Notes: generated from the letters alone by a model not told the origin. Counted from the stretch's first letter, positions 28,086 through 38,429 are shown. The stretch is DNA of 64,000 nt from Ardenticatenaceae bacterium (GCA_030065875.1 JASJCR010000022.1:1-64000); one strand, 5' to 3'. A program made the numbers and translations.

Positions 28086-30548
28086 ATGAAACAAGCCCAA
28101 CATATTTTAAAAACTCATTTTGAAGAAACCGGTCTCCGGCTAACCCTTGACTTTGGCACCATCTCGCTGATCTGCCCCACTGCAGACACCATCCGTCTGC
28201 GGATGAAGCTCGATCAAAGTGGGTTTGTGCCGCCGCTGGAGCCGGGGTTTGACAGAACAGAAGACCGCCTCCTGGAACGATGGAAATCTGTAAAAATCGA
28301 TCCATCTCAATTTTCCCTGCCTATTGGCGAATATCTCCTGACTTTCTCAAGCGATCCCTTTTCGTTCGCCGTGCTGCATGGAGAGAATCGCCTGCTGAAA
28401 TCGCTCCCCGGCCGGACGATGTTCAAAGATAGTCTCGGCCGGCATTGGCATTACCAGGTCAAACGAGAGGAGGATGTATATTTCGGGCTAGGTGAAAAAA
28501 CCGGCCGCCTGGTGCGCAACGATCGCACCTATCGGCTAAACAACACCGACGCCATCGGTTACCATCCAGAGTTTGGGGACCCTCTCTACAAACACATTCC
28601 TTTCTACCTGAAATATAACGTTGATCAGCAGCACACGCTGGGCTTTTTTCTCAACAACGCCTTCAACAGCCAATTTGATTTTGGCAGCACGCGCAGCGGC
28701 TATTGGGGTCCATTCACCAGCATCTGTACCGATGGCGGCGATCTCGATCTGTTTATTTTGCTGGGACCTACTCCAAAAGACGTATTGCGCCAATATCATC
28801 AGGTGACCGGATTCCCGGCACTCCCCACAAAAGCCTCTTTGGGGTATCTCGGTTCGACGATGTATTACACCGAGCTGGAAAAAAACAGCGATGACGCGGT
28901 TTTGGGATTTATCAACCAGTGCCGCAAACACGATATCCCCATCAGCGGTTTTCACTTATCGTCGGGGTATACGATGGGTGAGGACGGCAAGCGGTACACC
29001 TTCACCTGGAACCAAAAACGCTTTCCCGACCCGCAGCGGTTTGTCGAGCGGATGGCCGCGGCCGGTCAGGTTCTATCGCCTAACATCAAGCCCGGCATGT
29101 TAACCACCCACCCGCTGTGGCCGGAATTTGATTTAGCTGGGGCGTTTATTCGCACGGCCGACGGCCGGCGCTCGATGAAGGCCAATTTTTGGGGTGGCGA
29201 AGCGTCTTTTGTCGATTTTTCTAACCCGAAAGCGTGCAGCTTGTGGAAAAAACACCTTAAGCAGCAGCTAATTGACCTCGGTGTCACTTCGATTTGGAAT
29301 GACAACAACGAATTTGAAATCGATAACGATCGGGCCATCTGCAATGATGATGGGCAGCTGATTCCAGCGGCCGCCCTGCGACCGATTCTGGCCAACAAGA
29401 TGGCCGCTGTGGCTTATGAGGCGCTGGCGGAGCAAGGCAATTTGCGGCCGTTTGTCCTCAGCCGGGCCGGGTTCAGCGGTTTACAAAAGTTTGCCCAAAC
29501 GTGGAGCGGAGACAACGCCTCGACCTGGCCGGATTTTCACTTTAATCTGGCCACGATGTTGGGATTAAGCCTCAGCGGGATGCCCTTTAACGGCATGGAC
29601 GTGGGCGGTTTTGCCGGCCCCGCTCCCGAACCGGAGCTGTTTTTGCGCTGGGTCCAAAATGCGGCATTTCATCCCCGCTTTTCGATTCACTCGGTGAACA
29701 GCGACAACACCGTCACTGAGCCGTGGCTGTACCCATCGCTTACCCCCCTGATTCGGCGGGCGATCAAAACGCGCCATCTGTTTTTGCCAACCCTCTATTC
29801 CCTCGCCGCTCAGGCTCACTTCGAAGGGGTCCCTCCGGTGGCGCCTCTCTTCTATCATTTTCCCGATTATGAACCGATCCGAAATTGCCACACCACATTT
29901 ATGATCGGGGAAGCCTTGCTCGCGGCGGCCGTTACCGAGGCGCACGCATCGTCTCTTGACATTCATTTTCCACCCGGCCGCTGGCGCTGTTTTTATACCG
30001 GTCAAACGTTTAGCGGTGGTCAAACCACCCAAATTTCCCTGACCGATCAATACAGCCCGCTGTTTTATCGGATTGGTCATGGGTTTTTTCTCGACGCCAA
30101 TTTTCAAAATGCGGTTGATTTTGAGGGGGAGTATCGGCCGGACAGCTTGATCGTTTGCCTAAACAGCTGCACCTCAGGCCGTCTGTTTTTCTACGATGAC
30201 GATGGTCGGACCCTCGATTTTCAGAATGGGGCCGTGGCCAAAGGGTTTTTTCAGTGGGAGGTAAACAGCAGACAGGTTGCCCTCACCTTTGAGCGACACG
30301 GCTCTTACCGGTGCGGTTGGCAAGCCGTTTACCTACAAATCGAGGTTGAAGGAACCTGTCCCAGAGCGATCACTATAAACGATCGGCCGATTGGTCAAAC
30401 CCTGTATCGTGAACAGCTTACTAGCGGCAGGTGGTATTATTCTGCGGCTCAAAAAGCGGTGCTGATCGAGCTGTCAGGCGATCTATTGGATGAGGATTTT
30501 GCCCTCACCCTGCATTTTCAGGAAATGGGAGAGATTTCGCAGCTATGA
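28086..30548 (+). CDS. glycoside hydrolase family 31 (alpha-glucosidase-like)
   Basis: 820 residues. After an N-terminal beta domain (GLGEKTGRLVRN is typical) comes the TIM barrel. The nucleophile motif is SIWNDNNEFE with Asp406, and the acid/base region is WSGDNASTW with Asp476, followed by 'GMPFNGMDVGGFAG'. Distal beta domains end the protein. No signal peptide is seen, so it probably acts in the cytoplasm on alpha-glucosides or related oligosaccharides. A TTG at 28065 is possible, but ATG at 28086 fits better. Its stop overlaps the next gene's start (ATGA). Confidence 0.95.
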   Translation: MKQAQHILKTHFEETGLRLTLDFGTISLICPTADTIRLRMKLDQSGFVPPLEPGFDRTEDRLLERWKSVKIDPSQFSLPIGEYLLTFSSDPFSFAVLHGENRLLKSLPGRTMFKDSLGRHWHYQVKREEDVYFGLGEKTGRLVRNDRTYRLNNTDAIGYHPEFGDPLYKHIPFYLKYNVDQQHTLGFFLNNAFNSQFDFGSTRSGYWGPFTSICTDGGDLDLFILLGPTPKDVLRQYHQVTGFPALPTKASLGYLGSTMYYTELEKNSDDAVLGFINQCRKHDIPISGFHLSSGYTMGEDGKRYTFTWNQKRFPDPQRFVERMAAAGQVLSPNIKPGMLTTHPLWPEFDLAGAFIRTADGRRSMKANFWGGEASFVDFSNPKACSLWKKHLKQQLIDLGVTSIWNDNNEFEIDNDRAICNDDGQLIPAAALRPILANKMAAVAYEALAEQGNLRPFVLSRAGFSGLQKFAQTWSGDNASTWPDFHFNLATMLGLSLSGMPFNGMDVGGFAGPAPEPELFLRWVQNAAFHPRFSIHSVNSDNTVTEPWLYPSLTPLIRRAIKTRHLFLPTLYSLAAQAHFEGVPPVAPLFYHFPDYEPIRNCHTTFMIGEALLAAAVTEAHASSLDIHFPPGRWRCFYTGQTFSGGQTTQISLTDQYSPLFYRIGHGFFLDANFQNAVDFEGEYRPDSLIVCLNSCTSGRLFFYDDDGRTLDFQNGAVAKGFFQWEVNSRQVALTFERHGSYRCGWQAVYLQIEVEGTCPRAITINDRPIGQTLYREQLTSGRWYYSAAQKAVLIELSGDLLDEDFALTLHFQEMGEISQL

Positions 30549-31129
30549 TTTTGTTAAAAACTGAGCGCCTCATATTGCGCTGCTTCACGGCCGCTGATGC
30601 CGAACACCTCCACACGCTCGACAACGACCCTGAGGTGATGCGCTATCTAAACGGTGGCGCTCCCACCCCAATGGAAATCATCAAAAAAGAGATTCTGCCG
30701 CGTTTTTTAATGTATGACGACGAGCGGCCGGTCTTTGGATTTTGGGCGGCCGTCGAAGAAGCCAGCGGCAATTTTGTCGGCTGGTTTAGCCTGCGGTTGG
30801 CGGTTGATCATCCGGCCGAAGCGATTCTTGGCTATCGTCTGCTGCGATCGACCTGGGGTAAAGGGTACGCCACTGAAGGAGTGCGGGCGTTGATTGCCAA
30901 AGGCTTTAGCGCAAGTGATTTGCAGCGGATCAGCGCCACGACGTATGAAGATAACATCGCCTCGCGCCGCGTCATGGAGAAGGTGGGCATGACCCATGTG
31001 CGCTCTTTTCGCTACACGTCGGAAGATCTCACAAAGGTTGACACCTCTCACCTTGATTCGATGGAAATCTGGGACGGCGAAGATGTAGAATACGCCCTGG
31101 AAAAAAGAGACTGGCTGAAGAAAAAATAA
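30545..31129 (+). CDS. GNAT family N-acetyltransferase
   Basis: 194 residues, RimJ/RimL-like: TERLILRCFTAADAEHLHTL at the N-terminus, then the acetyl-CoA-binding segment GYRLLRSTWGKGYATEGVRA (G-K-G-Y-A) and the C-terminal NIASRRVMEKVGMTHVRSF. Four-base overlap with the GH31 gene indicates translational coupling. The substrate is unknown. Confidence 0.93.
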   Translation: MILLKTERLILRCFTAADAEHLHTLDNDPEVMRYLNGGAPTPMEIIKKEILPRFLMYDDERPVFGFWAAVEEASGNFVGWFSLRLAVDHPAEAILGYRLLRSTWGKGYATEGVRALIAKGFSASDLQRISATTYEDNIASRRVMEKVGMTHVRSFRYTSEDLTKVDTSHLDSMEIWDGEDVEYALEKRDWLKKK

Positions 31130-31137
31130 ATCGCTAA

Positions 31138-31225
31138 CCAAATTTAAAACAAGATTTCACGAATTCCACAAATTCTCCTCCTTTGCACAAAAAAATCCTT
31201 TTAATTCGTGTCATCCTGTTTTTAT
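31138..31225. repeat. TTCACGAATT / AATTCGTGT inverted unit
   Basis: The spacer between the GNAT and the small membrane protein contains GATTTCACGAATTCCACAAA and, inverted, AATTCGTGTCATCC, a relative of the CAGATT family (compare AAATTCGTGTTAATCCGTGG near 49523). Confidence 0.45.
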
Positions 31226-31257
31226 AAATTAAACTGTGATGCAATGAAGGATTAGAT

Positions 31258-31605
31258 ATGGAATTAATTAATGTGGCACAAATCGCCTTGGGGTCATTGA
31301 TTCGGGGCGCACCGGTTTATATCGTGCAGATTGTTGGCATCATTGTCGCTGCCCAAAATCTTGGGAACTTCCCCCGCCGGTCACGGCTGGCCCTCAGCGG
31401 CTTGCTTGTGGCCCTAATTAACGGCTTTATCTCCAGCGTGCTGCTGTCCGTTTTCCCGATTTTGGCCGTTTCCAGAGATCTTGGAGCCGCCAACCTCGGC
31501 ATTGCGCTGACCGCCTTGGGGATATTTTTTGCCATCATTGCGGCCGTGGGGTGGGGGTTGGTCATTATGGCCGTGTTTGCCTCGGAAAAGGGAACAGGGG
31601 GTTAA
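31258..31605 (+). CDS. small hypothetical membrane protein (115 aa)
   Basis: Three hydrophobic helices in 115 residues (IVQIVGIIVAAQNLG, LALSGLLVALINGFISSVLL, ALTALGIFFAIIAAVGWGLV). AAGGATTAGAT precedes the ATG. No family is recognised and no partner is obvious; a small uncharacterised inner-membrane protein. Confidence 0.78.
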   Translation: MELINVAQIALGSLIRGAPVYIVQIVGIIVAAQNLGNFPRRSRLALSGLLVALINGFISSVLLSVFPILAVSRDLGAANLGIALTALGIFFAIIAAVGWGLVIMAVFASEKGTGG

Positions 31606-31688
31606 AATCCCCACGATCTTGTAGGGCCGCAGCATGCTGCGGCCGACATAGTTACCCTAATGCGCCAAAACAACACCCCATTTTCAAC

Positions 31689-34600
31689 CTACATATTCCG
31701 TCGATACTGACCACCCACATCAAACAAGGCGTTGGTAATCTGACCCAGCGTGCAGCTCTTGACCGCTTCCATTAAGGCCTCAAACGTATTTTTGTTGTGG
31801 ACCGCTTTTTCCTGCAAATGGCGCAGAGCCGCGGCCGCTTTCTCGTTCTTGAGCCCCTTCATTCGCTCCAAATTGGCAATCTGTCGCTCTTTTTCTTGCT
31901 CGGTTGAGCGAATGACCTCCTGCGGCAAAACCGTTGGTGAACCGTCATCCGAGAGAAAGGTGTTAACGCCGACAATTGGATATGCTCCAGAGTGTTTGAG
32001 GGTCTCGTAATACAGCGACTCCTCCTGAATTTTGCTGCGCTGGTACATCGTTTCCATCGCCCCCAGAACACCACCGCGCTCGGTTAGCCGATCAAACTCC
32101 AGCAAGACCGCCTCTTCGACCAAATCCGTGAGCTCTTCGATGATAAACGATCCCTGCAGCGGGTTCTCGTTTTTGGCCAGCCCCAGCTCGCGGTTAATGA
32201 TAAGCTGAATGGCCATCGCCCGCCGCACCGATTCTTCCGTTGGGGTGGTGATCGCCTCGTCATAGGCGTTGGTGTGCAGCGAATTGCAGTTGTCGTATAT
32301 GGCGTAAAGCGCCTGCAGGGTGGTGCGAATGTCGTTAAAGCCGATTTCCTGGGCGTGGAGCGACCGGCCGCTGGTCTGGATGTGATATTTGAGCTTCTGC
32401 GCCCGTTCACCAGCCCCATAGAGATGTTTGAGCGCCTTGGCCCAGATTCGGCGGGCCACCCGGCCGATCACCGCATACTCCGGATCGATGCCGTTGGAGA
32501 AAAAGAAGGAGAAGTTGGGGGCAAAGGCGTTGATGTCCATCCCGCGCGATTTGTAATATTCCAAAAACGTAAAGCCGTTGGCCAGGGTAAAGGCCAGCTG
32601 GGTGATCGGGTTGGCGCCCGCCTCGGCCATGTGATAGCCGGAAATCGACACCGAGTAGAAGTTTTTGACGCTGTTGTCGATAAAATACTGCTGAACATCT
32701 CCCATCAGTCTGAGCGAGAATTCGGTGGAGTAGATGCAGGTGTTCTGCGCCTGATCTTCCTTTAAAATATCGGCCTGCACCGTGCCCCGAACCTGCGACA
32801 GCGTGCGGGCCTTGATCTCCGCATACACGTCGGCCGGCAGCACCTCGTCACCGGTTAAGCCCAGCAGCATCAGCCCCAACCCATTGTTTCCTTCCGGCAG
32901 ATCGCCGTGATAGGCCGGCCGGCCGGCAGGGTATTTTTCAGCCAGCTTGGCTTCCACGACCTCTTCCAGCCCGTGTTCCAAGATATATTTCTCACACTGC
33001 TGATCGATGGCCGCATTGAGAAAAAAGGCCAGAATCGTTGCCGCAGGGCCGTTGATCGTCATGGAAACCGAGGTTGTTGGATCACAAAGATCAAAACCGC
33101 TGTACAGGCGCTTGGCGTCATCAAGCGTCGGAACTGAAACCCCGGAGTTGCCAACCTTGCCGTAGATGTCCGGCCGGTGAGCCGGATCGTTGCCGTAAAG
33201 GGTCACCGAGTCAAACGCCGTCGAAAGCCGCTTGGCCGGCATCCCCAGCGAGACGTAGTGAAAGCGCTTGTTGGTCCGCTCCGGCCCCCCTTCCCCGGCA
33301 AACATGCGGGTCGGATCTTCCCCCTGCCGCTTAAACGGGAAAACTCCGGCCGTAAACGGAAATTCACCGGGTACGTTCTCCTGCATCGACCAGCGCACGA
33401 TGTCGCCCCAGGCGGTATATTTAGGCAGCACCACCCGGCTAATTTGATTATGCGAAAGGGTTTTTTCTTTGGTTTGCACCCGAATTTCCCGGCCGCGTAC
33501 GGCGTAAACAAACTCATCAGCCCCGTAACGCGACTTTTTCTCCTCCCAGCTCTCAACAATCGCCAGCGTTTCCGCCGACAGTTGCCCCTTCAACCCGACC
33601 ACCAACTCATCAAGAAGTCCTGAGCTCTCTTGTCTCTCGTCTCTGGTCTCTGGTCTCTGGTCTGTGGTCTGTCGTCTGAGGTCTCTCGTTATCTCCACCG
33701 CCTGCAGCTTATTGGCCACGTCCGCCTGCTGCTCGACCGCTTGATCGTACTGGCGAATCGTTTCCGCGATTTCCGCCAGGTAGCGCACCCGGTTGGGCGG
33801 GATAATATGGATTTTTTCCGAGCTGCCTTCAATCAGCCCCTGACCGGTGTTGAGTTCCCGGCCGCTTTTTTCGGTCAGGGTATCCATCAAACAGCGATAG
33901 AGGCGGTTGACGCCCGGATCGTTAAACTGCGAAGCGATGGTGCCATACACCGGCATCTCGGCCGGGTCGGTGCGCCACGCCTGCCGATTGCGCTGCACCT
34001 GCTTCTGCACGTCGCGCAGGGCATCGGCCGCGCCGCGTCGATCAAACTTGTTGATGGCTACCACGTCGGCGAAATCGAGCATGTCGATTTTTTCCAGCTG
34101 GCTGGCCGCGCCAAACTCCGGGGTCATCACGTAGAGGGCCACGTCAGCCAAATCGACGATTTCAGTGCCCGATTGGCCAATGCCCGACGTTTCTAAAATG
34201 ATCAGATCAAAACCGGCCGCCTTGAGCAGTTTGAGCACGTCGGGGATATGGCGGCTCAACGACAGATTTGCCCCTCGGGTAGCCAAGGAGCGCATATAAA
34301 TTCGCTCGCTGTAAATGCTGTTCATGCGGATGCGGTCACCGAGCAGCGCCCCACCGGACCTCCGCCGGGTTGGGTCAACGCTGACAATGGCCATTGTCTT
34401 CTGCGGCTGATCGAGCAAAAAGCGGCGCACCAGTTCATCCACCAGCGACGATTTACCGGCCCCGCCGGTCCCGGTAATCCCCAAAACCGGCACATCTGTG
34501 GTCTGAAGTCTGTGGTCTGTGGTCTCTAAGATCGCTTTGGCCGATTCATCCCCATTCTCAACCGCCGAAATCAGCCTGGCTAGAGCCACCTGGTCAATCT

Positions 34601-35147
34601 TTTTAACCTGCTCCCCCGCCAGCACCGCGGTTCCTCCGCCATTTTGCCGATCGGACGGCCGTCCAAAGGCTCGGTCTACCATTTCACGCCAGCCATCCCC
34701 CAGCCGGCCGGTTGGAAAATCAGCCTGCTGCAGGACATCGTTAATCATCCCCTCCAGCCCCATCGCCCGGCCGTCATCCGGTGAATAAATGCGATCGATG
34801 CCGTACTCGTGAAGCTCGGCCACTTCACCCGGCAAAATCGTTCCCCCACCACCGCCAAATATTTTGATGTGTTCGCAGCCGTGCTCGGCCAGCAGGTCGT
34901 GCGCGTATTTAAAAAATTCCATGTGGCCACCCTGGTAGGAGGTGATGGCAATCGCCTGGGCATCTTCCTGAATGGCGGTGGTGACAATTTCAAACACCGA
35001 CCGGTCGTGACCGAGGTGAATGATTTCACCACCGCCGCTCTGCATGATGCGGCGCATGATGTTGATCGCCGCGTCGTGGCCGTCGAACAGGGAGGCGGCC
35101 GTGACGATGCGGATGTTGTTTTGAGGGGAGTAAGGGGTTGTAGTCAT
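31689..35147 (-). CDS. icmF: fused isobutyryl-CoA mutase (IcmF)
   Basis: Adenosylcobalamin-dependent acyl-CoA mutase of about 1152 residues that interconverts isobutyryl-CoA and n-butyryl-CoA (or related acyl-CoAs), fused to its own G-protein chaperone. Order: B12-binding domain ([15 protein letters not shown] with the DxH motif; '[13 protein letters not shown]'), a MeaB/ArgK-type GTPase (P-loop GTGGAGKSS, residues ~225), then the mutase barrel ([20 protein letters not shown] onward). This order defines IcmF rather than methylmalonyl-CoA mutase. ATG at 35147 is preferred over the one at 35168, although neither has a clear ribosome site. Two low-complexity stretches (near residues 206-218 and 486-510) are encoded by GTCTGTGGTCT-type repeat DNA. 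A divergent TetR gene probably controls it. Confidence 0.93.
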   Translation of the reverse strand: MTTTPYSPQNNIRIVTAASLFDGHDAAINIMRRIMQSGGGEIIHLGHDRSVFEIVTTAIQEDAQAIAITSYQGGHMEFFKYAHDLLAEHGCEHIKIFGGGGGTILPGEVAELHEYGIDRIYSPDDGRAMGLEGMINDVLQQADFPTGRLGDGWREMVDRAFGRPSDRQNGGGTAVLAGEQVKKIDQVALARLISAVENGDESAKAILETTDHRLQTTDVPVLGITGTGGAGKSSLVDELVRRFLLDQPQKTMAIVSVDPTRRRSGGALLGDRIRMNSIYSERIYMRSLATRGANLSLSRHIPDVLKLLKAAGFDLIILETSGIGQSGTEIVDLADVALYVMTPEFGAASQLEKIDMLDFADVVAINKFDRRGAADALRDVQKQVQRNRQAWRTDPAEMPVYGTIASQFNDPGVNRLYRCLMDTLTEKSGRELNTGQGLIEGSSEKIHIIPPNRVRYLAEIAETIRQYDQAVEQQADVANKLQAVEITRDLRRQTTDQRPETRDERQESSGLLDELVVGLKGQLSAETLAIVESWEEKKSRYGADEFVYAVRGREIRVQTKEKTLSHNQISRVVLPKYTAWGDIVRWSMQENVPGEFPFTAGVFPFKRQGEDPTRMFAGEGGPERTNKRFHYVSLGMPAKRLSTAFDSVTLYGNDPAHRPDIYGKVGNSGVSVPTLDDAKRLYSGFDLCDPTTSVSMTINGPAATILAFFLNAAIDQQCEKYILEHGLEEVVEAKLAEKYPAGRPAYHGDLPEGNNGLGLMLLGLTGDEVLPADVYAEIKARTLSQVRGTVQADILKEDQAQNTCIYSTEFSLRLMGDVQQYFIDNSVKNFYSVSISGYHMAEAGANPITQLAFTLANGFTFLEYYKSRGMDINAFAPNFSFFFSNGIDPEYAVIGRVARRIWAKALKHLYGAGERAQKLKYHIQTSGRSLHAQEIGFNDIRTTLQALYAIYDNCNSLHTNAYDEAITTPTEESVRRAMAIQLIINRELGLAKNENPLQGSFIIEELTDLVEEAVLLEFDRLTERGGVLGAMETMYQRSKIQEESLYYETLKHSGAYPIVGVNTFLSDDGSPTVLPQEVIRSTEQEKERQIANLERMKGLKNEKAAAALRHLQEKAVHNKNTFEALMEAVKSCTLGQITNALFDVGGQYRRNM
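33618..33690. repeat. GTCTCTGGTCTCTGG repeat inside icmF
   Basis: About 70 bases of imperfect 7- and 11-base direct repeats (GTCTCTG, GTCTGTG) lie in frame in the icmF gene between the GTPase and mutase parts. They encode a polar segment of the kind [17 protein letters not shown]. The same words recur at 34493-34530. Confidence 0.8.
34493..34530. repeat. second GTCTGTGGTCT repeat inside icmF
   Basis: CTGTGGTCTGAAGTCTGTGG and further GTCTGTGGTCTC units lie in frame just upstream (protein sense) of the GTPase P-loop, encoding [10 protein letters not shown]. It is the same sequence type as 33618-33690. Confidence 0.8.
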
Positions 35148-35170
35148 AATTGCTGGAAAAAAATTCAATT

Positions 35171-35345
35171 GCTATTAGCCAATAGCTAATTGCTAAGTTG
35201 CTTGATCAAGGGAAAGTGGGTTAAGATACCAATTAGTATTTTAAAGTTACCATCGGGTAACCTTTGCTATTATGACTGAAAAGCAAACACTTTTCAACTA
35301 CCCATTTAGCTATTAGCTGTTGACAACTCACAATTAGCAATTTTT
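35171..35345. repeat. AGCTATTAGC-type dispersed repeats flanking the icmF/tetR spacer
   Basis: GCTATTAGCCAATAGCTAAT (35171-35190) and TAGCTATTAGCTGTTGACAA with CAATTAGCAATT (35306-35345) are two members of one AT-rich family. The second abuts the TetR start codon. A related unit occurs at 1206. Confidence 0.6.
35244..35263. promoter_or_regulatory. GTTACC-ATCG-GGTAAC palindrome between icmF and tetR
   Basis: GTTACC (35246-35251), four bases and GGTAAC (35256-35261), extended by A/T bases on both sides, form the only clear palindrome of operator size in the divergent spacer. It is a candidate binding site for the TetR protein encoded at 35347. Confidence 0.55.
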
Positions 35346-35346
35346 C

Positions 35347-35967
35347 ATGTCTTGGAACGAAACCATCCAAACCCGCGCCGAAACCCACCGAGCCGAACAG
35401 CACCGCACCAAGCGGATGTCGATTTTGCGGGTGGCCGCCCGGGCGTTTAATCAAAATGGATACTATCACACGTCCCTCACCCAGCTGGCGGCCGAACTTA
35501 ATGTAACCAAACCGACGCTGTATTACTACGTCAAAAACAAGGATGATATTCTGGAGGGTATTCTGACGATCGCCATCGAGCAGTTTCAGGCGATCGTCAC
35601 GGCCGCAGAACGGCTTGACACCACCGGATTAGAAAAAGTGCGCCGCTTTTTTGCTGATTATGCTCATCTCGTTTCTGATGATTTTGGGATCTGCCTCATT
35701 TTGATGCGCATCAACGCCCCAGAAGAAAAATTTCGCCGGCCGTACCGCAATCTATCCCGCGACGTGTTTGACGGTCTGCAGCGGATGATCCAGAGCGGCC
35801 TTGATGACGGGTCGATTGCCCCCTGCAACCCCAAATACATGGCCTCGGCGCTCATCGGCACGCTCAATGAAACCGTTTATTGGCACCTGGCTGAAGGGCG
35901 TGATTCCCCTCAAAATACGGCCGAGAAATTTTTTAAGGTGTTTGAGCAAGGCTTAACATCCTCTTGA
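35347..35967 (+). CDS. TetR/AcrR family regulator, probable icmF regulator
   Basis: 206 residues with a typical TetR N-terminus (FNQNGYYHTSLTQLAAELNV, then TKPTLYYYVKNKDDIL) and a helical C-terminal domain with the EEKFRRPYRNLSRDVFDGL region. It is divergent to icmF with 199 bp between the chosen starts, so control of acyl-CoA metabolism is inferred. No ribosome site is obvious before ATG at 35347. Confidence 0.93.
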   Translation: MSWNETIQTRAETHRAEQHRTKRMSILRVAARAFNQNGYYHTSLTQLAAELNVTKPTLYYYVKNKDDILEGILTIAIEQFQAIVTAAERLDTTGLEKVRRFFADYAHLVSDDFGICLILMRINAPEEKFRRPYRNLSRDVFDGLQRMIQSGLDDGSIAPCNPKYMASALIGTLNETVYWHLAEGRDSPQNTAEKFFKVFEQGLTSS

Positions 35968-36135
35968 CAACCGAATCCCCTGTGATCTACCCTCAGGACA
36001 CTGTTCCATAAGTCTTTTTAAACTTCAGCGCTACCTTGCCTCGCCAATGAATTCATACATCGGTCAAGGAAACCGAAACCGGATATTGAAGATTTACTAA
36101 TAAATGTGGATATGAACCGTCTTCCAAAACAGGCC

Positions 36136-36226
36136 CGTCATCCTGGCCCCCGTCTTCACGGGGGTAAACGACGGCGGGGATCCACCGGTGGCCAGCCAAT
36201 GGATTCCCGCTTTCGCGGGAATGACG
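36136..36226. repeat. REP-like element with GGATTCCCGC-TTTC-GCGGGAATGACG end
   Basis: CGTCATCCTGGCCCCCGTC at one end and GGATTCCCGCTTTCGCGGGA + ATGACG at the other, with CCCCCGTCTTCACGGGGG inside, give a composite of two hairpins with CGTCAT/ATGACG termini. This matches a type of small dispersed element found in many bacterial genomes. It lies in the 365-bp spacer 35968-36332, which shows no ORF or other feature. Confidence 0.7.
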
Positions 36227-36332
36227 ATGCGATATCGGTATCTATTTGTCAAAATTCAAAATCCGGTTTTTTAACGCGATTTGGTCTCCATAGCGGCTAT
36301 TCGGCTGCGTCATAAGGCCGAAACTTGAGCTA

Positions 36333-38429
36333 ATGATCAATTGTCAATGTTTGCCTGAGTGTTGCCAAAAACAAAGAACGAAGACCTTGTCCGAGAAATT
36401 AATTCAAAGATTACAAAGCTGGCAGGAAACCCTCTGGCTGCTGATGGCGCTGCTGACCCCCCTCTTTGTGAATTTATGGGTCGAGCAGCAGTTTGAAGCA
36501 TCAAAGATATGGCTGCTGCGTACCCTCATTTGGCTGCTGGTGGTGATCTGGCTTTATGGGTGGCTCGCGGGGCTGCGGCCCAGGCAGCTGCCTTCACCCA
36601 TTGGGACCCTTCTTATAGCCCTTTTTCTTATTTTGGTGCTGGCGACCCTTTTGAGCCCCTATCGCCATATCGCCACCTTCGGCACGCTGGATCGTGCCGG
36701 CGGCCTGATTACCCAACTGAGCTATCTGGCGTTATTTTTTTGTGTGGCCACCCAGATTAACCCCGACCAAAGTCGACATTTGTTGCACGTCATAATCATC
36801 CCGGCGATACCGATCTGTCTGTTTGGTCTGGCCCAGGCGGCCGGTTGGCAGCCGCTGCCGGTATTTACCGATGCCCGCACGGCGATCACAACCACGCTCG
36901 GCCGGGCCAACTTCACCGGGGCTTATCTCGCCCTCTTGCTGCCGCTGACCCTGGCGGCCGCCCAAACCGCGGTCGAAAGGTGGCGTCAAACCGGATATTG
37001 GACTTTGTTTGTGCTGATGCTTCTCGTCATCGGGGTAACTCAGGCACGGGCCGCCTTGATTGCGGCCGCGGCCGGGTTCAGCGTCTATTTCTGGCTGCTG
37101 GCGTTATCCAAATGGTCAAGGGCCTGGCGCTGGACGAGCGCCCTGACCGGTCTGGCTCTGGCCGGTGGTGGCCTGCTCTTTGTTTTAGATCGGGGCCTGC
37201 TTGGCGGGGGATCAATCGCCGCCCGCTGGACAATCTGGCAAGCATCGCTGCGTCTCTTGTGGCCGCGTCTATGGCTGGGGTATGGGGCCGATACGCTGGA
37301 GCTGGTTTTTCCAGCCGTTTACCCTCCTCAGCTCGTTTATTATCAGGGACGAGGCATCGTCGTCGATCGGGCCCACAACTGGCTGCTTGACTGGTCCCTG
37401 AGCTACGGGGTCGTGGCCACAGTTCTCCTATCCGTCCTGGTTGGTCTCATTTTGCACGCCGGCTGGAAGCAGTTCATCGCCCCGCCCTTTTCTCGATCAC
37501 CGGTTTCAACCAGAGAACAACTCGATCGACGCTGGCTGGCCGCGGCCACAGCCGGGATTGTGGCTCATCTGGCTGGAAACCTTTTTTTGTTTGATGTGGC
37601 GGCCACAGCCCTCATTTTTTGGCTGCTACTGGCAATTTTGACGGCCGCAGCCGTGCAAAACCGCCCGTCACTTCCTCAGCCGTCATGGCCCAACAGGGCG
37701 CGAACCATCATTTTTCTAACCAGCATCATCATCTGGGGCGGGGCGGTCTGGCAGGCCAATCTCCGGCCGCTCATCGCTGATGCATATAGCTGGCAGGGCA
37801 CTCGCGCTTTGAATCAGGGGGATGTTCCTGGTGCTCTAGAACGGTATTCAGCGGCGGCCGCGCTGCAGCCCCAACGCGCACCCTATCACACGGCAGCAGC
37901 TCTGACCGCCGCGCAGCTGGGTCGCTTCGATCAGGCAGAGGCATCGATGCAGGCAGCCATCGCTCTTCGTCCGGCCGACCCGGTGCTGTACGGGCAGCTG
38001 GCCGCGGTTTTTGCTGGACAAGAAAAAGTCGCTCAAGCTTACCGTGCATATGACCGGGCAATCGCCCTGGCCCCCACAATCGCCCTGACTCACCAGCGGT
38101 ATGCCGATCTGGCCCTGCGATCCGGAGACATGGAGACCGCGTGGGTCAATGCGGCCCGAGCGGTCGATCTTGATGCGACGGACGGAGTGGCGTACGGCAT
38201 TCTGGGCTGGGTCGAGCTGCAAAACGGCCGTCTGGCGGCGGCGGAAGCGGCGTTTGAAAAGGCGGTCAGATGGCAGCCGGATTCGGCCGATTTTTACCTG
38301 GGGCTGGCCACCGTCTATTATCAACAGGGGGAAATCGAAGCTGCCCGCCAGGCGGTCGAAACCAGCCTGCGGCTTGACCCGGATTACTCCCCCGCTTTGA
38401 CACTGCAGTTACAATTGAACGACGGCTGA
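36333..38429 (+). CDS. O-antigen ligase/polymerase-like membrane protein with TPR tail
   Basis: 698 residues. About twelve hydrophobic helices span residues 35-460, with the large periplasmic-type loop containing VDRAHNWLLDWSLSYGV, the conserved His/Asn region of Wzy/WaaL-type proteins (Wzy_C). Residues ~490-698 are TPR repeats (ALNQGDVPGALERYSAAAAL, 'AEASMQAAIALRPADP', 'AEAAFEKAVRWQPDSADFYL'). A role in ligating or polymerising a surface glycan, or O-glycosylating secreted proteins, is likely. ATG at 36333 has only a weak ribosome site; a TTG at 36387 is an alternative. Confidence 0.88.
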   Translation: MINCQCLPECCQKQRTKTLSEKLIQRLQSWQETLWLLMALLTPLFVNLWVEQQFEASKIWLLRTLIWLLVVIWLYGWLAGLRPRQLPSPIGTLLIALFLILVLATLLSPYRHIATFGTLDRAGGLITQLSYLALFFCVATQINPDQSRHLLHVIIIPAIPICLFGLAQAAGWQPLPVFTDARTAITTTLGRANFTGAYLALLLPLTLAAAQTAVERWRQTGYWTLFVLMLLVIGVTQARAALIAAAAGFSVYFWLLALSKWSRAWRWTSALTGLALAGGGLLFVLDRGLLGGGSIAARWTIWQASLRLLWPRLWLGYGADTLELVFPAVYPPQLVYYQGRGIVVDRAHNWLLDWSLSYGVVATVLLSVLVGLILHAGWKQFIAPPFSRSPVSTREQLDRRWLAAATAGIVAHLAGNLFLFDVAATALIFWLLLAILTAAAVQNRPSLPQPSWPNRARTIIFLTSIIIWGGAVWQANLRPLIADAYSWQGTRALNQGDVPGALERYSAAAALQPQRAPYHTAAALTAAQLGRFDQAEASMQAAIALRPADPVLYGQLAAVFAGQEKVAQAYRAYDRAIALAPTIALTHQRYADLALRSGDMETAWVNAARAVDLDATDGVAYGILGWVELQNGRLAAAEAAFEKAVRWQPDSADFYLGLATVYYQQGEIEAARQAVETSLRLDPDYSPALTLQLQLNDG

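Noticed and set aside
33618-33690. Frameshift or assembly error in icmF
   Set aside because: The frame is intact through both repeat stretches and all IcmF domains are present.
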